Source of the DNA: Tritrichomonas musculus
Lineage: Eukaryota > Parabasalia > Tritrichomonadida > Tritrichomonadidae
DNA length: 64,000 nt
NCBI GenBank assembly: GCA_039105265.1
Contig: JAPFFF010000005.1
Coordinates: 6,185,501-6,249,500 of the forward strand
Reading direction: 5' to 3'
Both the position numbers and the translations under genes were made by a program. How positions within the stretch are numbered: position 1 is the stretch's first letter; each line of letters opens with the position of its first letter. Positions 57,751 to 64,000 of this stretch are shown one piece after another. Below the pieces are notes generated by a model. The model saw only the letters and a list, made by a program, of their open reading frames with translations. It made no database searches and was not told the origin of the DNA.

Positions 57751-60700
57751 TCAAGCGCCTGCTGTTTGAGGAGCATCACAGCATGGACATCTTCCAGTTT
57801 TAGATATATACAATCCCCAATCAGCTCTGTTAGCAACAGCACCGCAAGCAGTACATTTCGTTTCGTTGATTACAGGCATTCCAGTTATATGGCAAAATTC
57901 AAATTTGGCTTTGCAATAATGGCAAGATAAGTTAGCCATATAAATTTGTCTTCCGCATTTTTGGCATGGAGACATTGGTAATTGAGGCTCTATATTTCCA
58001 GAAATAGTCTGTTCAAGGACCCAATCCTTCACAGATGAGCAAACATCACTCTTTAAGGAAAGCTGTTTCCTCAAGCAACAAGATCTAGGAATATCTGTAT
58101 TTTCGAATTTTTCATGATCAATCGCAGAAGAGTTCGAAATGTCACCACTTTCGATTACTTCAACGATATCAATGAACCTGTTAAAGAAAACCATAGCAGC
58201 TTCAGGCCTTCCTTGTTTCTTGAGCAGATCTCCTGCTTTATAGAAGAGGAAATCTGCTGGAAGAACATCTGTATACCTTAAAATTGCCATTGAAGCTCTT
58301 GTTGCTGCCTCATCGAGGTTTAATTTTAATAAAGTAGACTGTTGGCATAATAAATGAACTGCCCTTGTAAAGCTCTGTAAAGTATTAAATCCTTTATCAC
58401 TTGGTTTAGCATTCTTAAGAACTTTAAATAACATTTGTCTTAAAGCAAAGAATGATGGTTGAATTACATCATAAGTTGGAACTTCGTAAACTGTTGATTG
58501 GCAAAGAGATATATAAGCTGGTATATTTGAAGTTGATGATGATGGTGAATATTTGGCGAGAACCATAACTGCTTCATCATATTTCTTTTTATCAACAAGA
58601 CTTTGAGCATATAACATTGTGTATTTTTCAACATATTGTTCACCTTCTTTTTGAGCCATATTCAAACAGGTATCCCAATCACCTTTCTTAGCGTATACTT
58701 GCAAAGCTGCATCGACTTGACCCATTTCCATGAGACCATTTGTATCGTGTTTTGAAGACAAATGTTCTTTGTAATCCTTTTGGAATTGCTTTTGTTCTTC
58801 TGGTTCGAGATATTTGCTTAATCTTGCAGCATCTTCCCACATGTTAGCTAATTTATAAATTTCAAATGCATCAGCATAAGCTTCAATACTTTCAAGGATT
58901 TTACCAAGAGATGCATGACGGTTAAGTGCAATGAGAGTTTGCGCAATTGTTGTTACAACTTCTTGTAATCTATTTTGTTTATAGTTAACGGCCAATTTAA
59001 CAGCACGTTCAAGAACTTGATCGTATCTATCTTCACCTCCGCAATCTTGAGCTGTTAAAGAAAGATAAGTGGTAATGGCATCATCGTATTGCCTGGCTTC
59101 TTCGAATTTCATAGCTTTCTTTAAGCCACTCATCTTCTTTCCTGATGTTGAATTTAATGTTCCACTCATTGTGCCGCTCATTGTTCCACCCATTCCACCT
59201 GGTGTTACTGATATATCTGTAATTCCATATCGTGATGCAACTCTTTGTGCATCTGACCACATCTTGTTGTGCGTATACATTTCAACAGCTTCTCGAGGTT
59301 GATCTGCTGCAATGTAATGTTGTTCTGCTTCGCTAAATCGATTTTGTGCTTCGAGTGCGCATCCGAATTTCATATGAGCTTGCATTAAAGTATTCTTGCT
59401 GAGATTCTTGCAAGAACTCATGATTAAAGATGCAAAGTCTGTAATTCCATTTTCGCAGCAATAAAGAAGAGCAGGTTCGACCATGTTTAATTGTTGAAGC
59501 TTTTGAATACCTGCGGCACCGCCAATATCTTTGGCCCAATGAATTGCAATCTGAACTTCTGCGGTTGAATTTCCATATTGCTTGGCAATTCTCATTGCAT
59601 CGTTCCATTTCTTTTCTTGTCTGTACATGAATAATGCCTTTTCCCATTGGCCAGCTCTGATGTAGCAACTTTCTGCTGCTTGCAAGTTTCCATCACGTTC
59701 AGCTTGTGCTGCCATTTGAGAAAGTTGTGCTTTATCACCTCCATATTGTGATGTAAGTCTTACAACGTTTTCTGTGTCGTTTGCATTGTTGTACATTTCA
59801 ATTGCAAGATCTGGTTTTTTGATGGCAAGATATATTTTTTCTGCAATTGGTCGTGTTGCTGCCTTCTTTTCGTTCTTCTTGGCAATTTTGATGAAAAGCT
59901 TTTCCATATCTGATTGTTTCATTTGTCTCTTGGCATGCTTCAAAGCATCATCAATTCTTCCCATTGTCAAATACATTTCAATTAATTCTTGGTGAGCATC
60001 TACTGTTAAGAACAAATCTTCTGCTGTTGCTGCATCGCCATTTTGAGCAAAGTGACGACCAACTCGCATATAAGATAATCTTAATTCATCACGAAGAGTT
60101 GTTGATGATGCAACACTTCTAAGAATTTCAGCGGCTTGTTGCCATTGCTGGGCTCGTAATGAGCAATTCAAAGCGAGGCTGTAATCACCACTTTCAACAT
60201 AGTGACTTGTTGCAGCGTCATTCTGTCCTTGTGAAACAAGATAATCTGCCCATTCACGTTCGATTTGAACAACACTTTCTGGATTTGCAGCTTTTGCGAG
60301 TTCCAAAGCTTTGTAATATGAATGTCCTTTTCTATATGCTTCAAGAGCATTATCAGCTCTTCCAAGCTTCTCGTAAATTTGGCCTGCGTAATCGTATCTT
60401 CCATTCTTATCAAGAGCTTCAGCAACATGAGCAAGAAGTTGAGGATTAGCTGTTTCTTCATTGTTGAGAAGAATTTCTGCAGCAAGTTGAGGCTTGTTTC
60501 CTTGAAGGCATAAATCAATAGCTTCTGTAATTTCTCCTCTTCTTGCTTTCAAGTTAGCAGCCACTTGATATTGACCTGTTTCAACAAGATGATTGTAGTA
60601 TTCTTCTCTGAGTGCTTCTGCTTTGGCTGGGGCTCTTAATTCAACAAGATCAAGAAGTTCGTTCCACATGTGCATTGATTTGTACATTTCAATAGCTTTA

Positions 60701-62799
60701 TCGAGTTGGTCGTGCTCAATGAGACAATATTCGGCTTGTTTAAAGTTCGATTGTAGCATTGCGATATGGCTTTGAACAAGGCTGTTGTTAATTCCATGTT
60801 TTTCAATTAATTTGTTGATTTTGTGAAGGAATCTTGAACGAGATAAATCACCAAGATTGGCATAGCCTACCTCTGCAATTAAATATTCGTTTGAGGCCAA
60901 GGCTGCTTCAGCAAGTTCAGCCCAAAGAGATTTTAATTGGTTAGATGCTTCCATATCTGAAAGGATAAGAGTTGCTTCTTTTAATTTCTTAGCTTCCATT
61001 GCTGCAGAAAATGCAATAAATTTACCATCAAGAGGTAGTTTTGTCTTCTTTCCATTTGAAGAAATTGAAACAGTTGTCTTTGTTCCATGTCTAACAATAT
61101 CAACAACATCACCATCAATTTCTGTAACTCTAACTTCATCTGGAGAATTTGGTGAATACCAAACTTCTAATGCTTTCTTGCTTTGGGCAACAATAACGTT
61201 AGCATCAGGAACCCATTGCGCATAACTGCATGAATTCAAAAGTCCTGTGTTTTCTTTGGTTTCTAAATTGTATAAGTAGAGAGATCTTTTTGAATCTCTA
61301 AAGAGCAGCATTGTACCTGAGACATTCAATTCAAGCCAGTCAATTTTGTTTTGGATCTGGACTGTTCCAATTGTCATAAGACTATCGAGATCAACAATAC
61401 GAATAGTTTTTGCATCAACAAGATATGATAAAATTCTTGCGTTACCTCGGCCAATTTTTGCGCCAAAGCGGAGTGACAATAAATATGGGCTTGCATATGT
61501 TGTTGAGATTGCTGCTAATGGTTCTTGTTTTCCAAATTCAACAACTGTTAATTCACCAATATTCCAAACGAGAACAGCAATATCATCTATGAAAATAAAT
61601 CTTTCAGTTATTTTTGGTTCTCCATCGCATAAGGAAGCTTGAAATTCTGATGACTTTCCACTGACTGTATCGCCGACAATAAATGATTGAGTTGTTCTGC
61701 AAACAACATAACGTTTCTGGTGGAAATTTGTCGTTAAAATTCGATAATCACTTCTTAATGACATTTCTTTCTTTGACTTAAGATCAATAACTTTAATTTG
61801 AGATCCAGTAACGTGGACAACTTCGAATTCATTTTTGTATCTAAATGAGCCAATCGAGGCTGTAACGAGAAAAACAGCACCAGTGACAGACGCAACAGCA
61901 ATTTTTGATCCATCTGGAGACCATGACATGCATGGAACTGAATAAAGACCGTCAAATTCAATCTTTGCTTGTTGAGCCCAACTTTGAGTTCTTGGAGAAT
62001 AATTAAAAGTAAATAATGCATTTCTACCAGCAACCAAAGCTGTTGAACCACTTGGATCAAAAGTTGCACTTGTAAATGCGCGAAGATCTGTTTGATTTGA
62101 AAAATCAACGTGTGAAGATGAGCTTCCATTTGAATCAGCAAAGTTAATTTGTAAATCTGAGCCTGCTGCGACAATTTGAGATCCCCAAGATAGTGCTTGA
62201 GGAGGAACAGCTGTTTGAAGAGCAATTATACGTGAATGAGTATCTAAATTTACAACAAAGATACTTCCATCAAGATGTCCGACAGCGACTGAATTCATTC
62301 GAGAAGCAGGGGCAATTGACATTGGGGCAAAACCATGGCGATAAAGTTCTTCTTGTTTCTTTAATTTGGTTAATGCACACATTACGGAACCATCTGTTAA
62401 TCCGTAGACGAAATCGTTTGTTGAACTTGTTGGCCATGCAACACAAAGAACTGAAGATTTGTGACTAAAACGTAATGTAATTTTTTTGCGATTATCAGTA
62501 GCGCCAGCTGGACCAATATCATAAACTGCAACGAGATTATCAGATTGAGAAATTGCAAAACGGCAACTATCTGGTGCCCATGCAAGACCTGTAATTGTGA
62601 AATTTCTGCTCTCATTTTCATCACGCGGCTTCACTGAGAAACGAGTTGGGTCTTTTCCGTTTGCTTTAACTAAAGTAATCAAACGTCCAGTTGTAGCGAT
62701 AGCAAGACGTTCGCCATCTGGTGCCCATGCGAGGCACACAACACGTTTATCTGGAGTGTTTGATGCTTCTATTATTGGTGGCTTTACATCAAACTTCAT
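57751..62799 (-). CDS. IFT172: Intraflagellar transport protein IFT172
   Basis: 1682 residues. Two N-terminal WD40 propellers (about 1-600) with recurring CLAWAPDGERLAIATTGR, GLAWAPDSCRFAISQSDN, CMSWSPDGSKIAVAS, in the same order and spacing as animal and algal IFT172, then a long TPR-like helical solenoid (about 620-1500; units ending in YxxxGxxxxAxxxY). The end is Cys-rich: CQKCGRQIY, CHYC, CHITGMPVI, CTACGA and CPCC, a zinc-ribbon-like pair. IFT172 is a peripheral IFT-B subunit that moves axonemal cargo and links to IFT dynein. ATG at 62799; ACTTTTTGA lies 37 bases upstream (62836). Length is within the family range. Confidence 0.93.
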   Translation of the reverse strand: MKFDVKPPIIEASNTPDKRVVCLAWAPDGERLAIATTGRLITLVKANGKDPTRFSVKPRDENESRNFTITGLAWAPDSCRFAISQSDNLVAVYDIGPAGATDNRKKITLRFSHKSSVLCVAWPTSSTNDFVYGLTDGSVMCALTKLKKQEELYRHGFAPMSIAPASRMNSVAVGHLDGSIFVVNLDTHSRIIALQTAVPPQALSWGSQIVAAGSDLQINFADSNGSSSSHVDFSNQTDLRAFTSATFDPSGSTALVAGRNALFTFNYSPRTQSWAQQAKIEFDGLYSVPCMSWSPDGSKIAVASVTGAVFLVTASIGSFRYKNEFEVVHVTGSQIKVIDLKSKKEMSLRSDYRILTTNFHQKRYVVCRTTQSFIVGDTVSGKSSEFQASLCDGEPKITERFIFIDDIAVLVWNIGELTVVEFGKQEPLAAISTTYASPYLLSLRFGAKIGRGNARILSYLVDAKTIRIVDLDSLMTIGTVQIQNKIDWLELNVSGTMLLFRDSKRSLYLYNLETKENTGLLNSCSYAQWVPDANVIVAQSKKALEVWYSPNSPDEVRVTEIDGDVVDIVRHGTKTTVSISSNGKKTKLPLDGKFIAFSAAMEAKKLKEATLILSDMEASNQLKSLWAELAEAALASNEYLIAEVGYANLGDLSRSRFLHKINKLIEKHGINNSLVQSHIAMLQSNFKQAEYCLIEHDQLDKAIEMYKSMHMWNELLDLVELRAPAKAEALREEYYNHLVETGQYQVAANLKARRGEITEAIDLCLQGNKPQLAAEILLNNEETANPQLLAHVAEALDKNGRYDYAGQIYEKLGRADNALEAYRKGHSYYKALELAKAANPESVVQIEREWADYLVSQGQNDAATSHYVESGDYSLALNCSLRAQQWQQAAEILRSVASSTTLRDELRLSYMRVGRHFAQNGDAATAEDLFLTVDAHQELIEMYLTMGRIDDALKHAKRQMKQSDMEKLFIKIAKKNEKKAATRPIAEKIYLAIKKPDLAIEMYNNANDTENVVRLTSQYGGDKAQLSQMAAQAERDGNLQAAESCYIRAGQWEKALFMYRQEKKWNDAMRIAKQYGNSTAEVQIAIHWAKDIGGAAGIQKLQQLNMVEPALLYCCENGITDFASLIMSSCKNLSKNTLMQAHMKFGCALEAQNRFSEAEQHYIAADQPREAVEMYTHNKMWSDAQRVASRYGITDISVTPGGMGGTMSGTMSGTLNSTSGKKMSGLKKAMKFEEARQYDDAITTYLSLTAQDCGGEDRYDQVLERAVKLAVNYKQNRLQEVVTTIAQTLIALNRHASLGKILESIEAYADAFEIYKLANMWEDAARLSKYLEPEEQKQFQKDYKEHLSSKHDTNGLMEMGQVDAALQVYAKKGDWDTCLNMAQKEGEQYVEKYTMLYAQSLVDKKKYDEAVMVLAKYSPSSSTSNIPAYISLCQSTVYEVPTYDVIQPSFFALRQMLFKVLKNAKPSDKGFNTLQSFTRAVHLLCQQSTLLKLNLDEAATRASMAILRYTDVLPADFLFYKAGDLLKKQGRPEAAMVFFNRFIDIVEVIESGDISNSSAIDHEKFENTDIPRSCCLRKQLSLKSDVCSSVKDWVLEQTISGNIEPQLPMSPCQKCGRQIYMANLSCHYCKAKFEFCHITGMPVINETKCTACGAVANRADWGLYISKTGRCPCCDAPQTAGA

Positions 62800-63097
62800 C
62801 TTATATAAAATTTATAATTTATGAGAGAAAAGAAAACTTTTTGAGAGTAATATCAAACGTATAACATACGTTTATCATAAAAAACGACAAATTGAATACA
62901 AGGAATTAATAAACGTTCCTTAGAAAAAAAATCGTTATTTAAAAAACACGTTATTTGAATTAAATTCATTAAGTTTGTTTTTTAACTTTTATGAAAAGCA
63001 ATTAACATATTCAAACAAAAATAAGATAATTATTGAACAATCTTTAACTGCAAAGTAAATGATTATGATTAATTAAAAATTATTTGAATAAATAGAA
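62800..63097. promoter_or_regulatory. IFT172 upstream region
   Basis: Holds the IFT172 promoter and the 5' flank of the tRNA gene. AAAACTTTTTGAGAG lies at 62833-62847. Otherwise AT-rich. Confidence 0.4.
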
Positions 63098-63170
63098 GCA
63101 TCCGTAGCATAATGGATAATGCGCCTCCCTTCTAAGGAGGAGATTCCGGGTTCGAGTCCCTGCGGATGCG
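63098..63170 (+). tRNA. tRNA-Arg, anticodon TCT
   Basis: A 73-nt cloverleaf. The acceptor stem GCATCCG pairs with CGGATGC (63163-63169), with discriminator G. A D arm follows from TAGCATAATGGATAATGC. The anticodon stem CCTCC/GGAGG encloses loop CTTCTAA with anticodon TCT (reads AGA). The T loop TTCGAGT lies between GGG and CCC, with one C-T mismatch in the T stem. A and B boxes are intact, with a T(7) RNA polymerase III terminator at 63174-63180. No intron. AGA is heavily used in this AT-rich genome. Confidence 0.96.
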
Positions 63171-63173
63171 AAA

Positions 63174-63180
63174 TTTTTTT
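63174..63180 (+). terminator. RNA polymerase III T-tract terminator
   Basis: Seven T residues start three bases after the tRNA end; this is the standard stop signal for polymerase III. Confidence 0.8.
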
Positions 63181-63672
63181 GCAACAGAAATTAATTTTCA
63201 GGTATTAGAAACGCAAAATGGATTAAAGAATATATTTGGTGAAATTCACATTTTTTTTGTTCTTGTAGTTTAAAGTGATTTCATAATTTTATGATATCAT
63301 TGAATTTTTCTTATCTAAAAATAATTGAAAAAAAATATCATCGTTATAAAAGGAAATCTATATAGATGGAAAAATTACTTATCAAGTAAACATCGAAATT
63401 ACTTATCGATTAAATTGAATTTGGAAGTTCGAAAGATTAATGGAGAAAAATGATTAATTAACATCATTAATTAAATATGAGCATACATACATATGATATG
63501 CTATTAAAATAAAAGGAATATATAAACTCTGCTTTTTATAAAGGAGAATTGCATTCATATTAAATATTTGGTTAATAAGATTTGAATGCATGCAACCGAA
63601 TATATTCTTAAATATTTCACTTTTTCTATCATTTTAAGTATCTCAGAATTTTGGCGTAGGATTCTAATCAAA
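63181..63672. other. AT-rich gap, no gene found
   Basis: No gene or repeated structure is seen; the nominal minus-strand frame 63555-63800 runs through the diverged MITE copy and is not taken as coding. Confidence 0.45.
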
Positions 63673-63835
63673 TTAAAGTACAAATCCAGTACGTTATTTT
63701 TTATAAAAAGAAGAACGTTTATTATTAAAATAGTTGTATGCCTCAGAAAAAGTTTAAGTTGAACAGGTTTGATTTTGACACTTTTTTTTTTTTTTTCCAA
63801 TTTAAACCAATTTTATGACATGCTATATGAAATAC
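63673..63835 (+). mobile_element. Diverged, truncated third copy of the 240-bp TTAA MITE
   Basis: TTAA at 63673-63676 is followed by AGTACAAATCCAGTACGTT and about 160 bases recognisably similar to copy B, with an inserted T tract (about 63782-63797). Similarity fades after GACATGCTATATGAAA and the right terminal repeat is missing, so this copy is old and broken. Confidence 0.75.
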
Positions 63836-64000
63836 GATTATAACTGTTGTACCTTTCACCAAACTCAGAGCAATTCAACAGATCCAGAGCAAACAACTCA
63901 TTCTGATGTACAAGGTCAATTTATTAAAATTTATTTAGAAATAGTTCTAATATCGAACAATCATTAAAAAAATCGTTTACATTTATTTTGACCAATCAAA
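63836..64000. other. Window end, no gene found
   Basis: Slightly less AT-rich near 63845-63915. No supported feature up to the window edge. Confidence 0.4.

Noticed and set aside
60168..60518. 116-codon frame within IFT172
   Set aside because: Shadow frame inside a conserved TPR-like coding region.
63555..63800. 81-codon minus-strand frame near the window end
   Set aside because: It overlaps a diverged copy of the TTAA element and a T tract.

Overview
The window is eukaryotic nuclear DNA from a parabasalid (trichomonad), most likely a Tritrichomonas-type species. The main evidence is at 40833-41177, which encodes a small [2Fe-2S] ferredoxin with a short hydrogenosomal-type presequence (begins MLSTVQRSFGARFF). 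Also consistent are genes that are all single uninterrupted reading frames with no intron seen, very AT-rich intergenic DNA, very short 5' leaders, and flagellar genes (IFT172, a MAK/ICK-type kinase, an SHIPPO/PG-rich-repeat protein). The genus is inferred from AT-richness and style; it was not tested by a search.

Layout. 0-25 kb and 36.7-63.2 kb are host gene blocks. 0-25 kb: a long coiled-coil protein (32-2923), a STRAD-like pseudokinase (3180-4337, minus), a 2.2-kb gene-free gap, a CK1 kinase (6555-8159), a gene-poor 2.7 kb with two tandem arrays, one of them inside an inserted element (9821-10715), an SHIPPO protein (10895-12379, minus), a possible VPS9-like protein (13111-14439), a small protein divergent from a PP2A/PP4/PP6-type phosphatase (15165-16169), several lineage-specific proteins, a GT14-like glycosyltransferase (20786-22144), a PP2A B56-type subunit (22866-24236) and a MAK/ICK-like kinase (24479-25972). 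36.7-63.2 kb: a DENND6-like protein, eIF3b, ferredoxin, a giant PH-BEACH-WD40 protein (44006-53620), a P-loop ATPase-like protein, an EF-hand-like protein, IFT172 (57751-62799) and a tRNA-Arg(TCT).

The accessory part is 26.5-36.4 kb, plus outliers at 9.8, 41.6 and 63.7 kb. It holds a two-repeat Myb gene (27435-28019) and a broken SF2 helicase with two related small genes, one of them also broken (29373-31863). It is crowded with non-coding DNA elements whose ends and target-site duplications can be read directly: two 240-bp TTAA-flanked copies differing at only two bases and lying in opposite orientation (26765-27004, 32921-33160), a diverged partial third copy at 63677, a foldback element (27014-27413), a 97-bp hairpin element with a 9-10-bp duplication (28525-28621), three elements with perfect 8-bp duplications (9821-10715, 33253-34411, 34943-36427) and a 1.6-kb TTAA element (41581-43214). 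None carries a recognisable transposase, so they must be moved, or have been moved, by enzymes encoded elsewhere.

How the genes fit together. IFT172, the MAK/ICK-like kinase and the SHIPPO protein belong to axoneme building and length control. The phosphatase catalytic subunit and the B56 subunit are components of PP2A-type complexes. The DENN protein, BEACH protein and possible VPS9 protein belong to membrane traffic. The ferredoxin belongs to hydrogenosomal electron transfer. The window shows no operon-like organisation; neighbours are independent genes on both strands. The most novel material is the set of undescribed non-autonomous transposon families, the nested 99-bp satellite, and the decayed helicase island.
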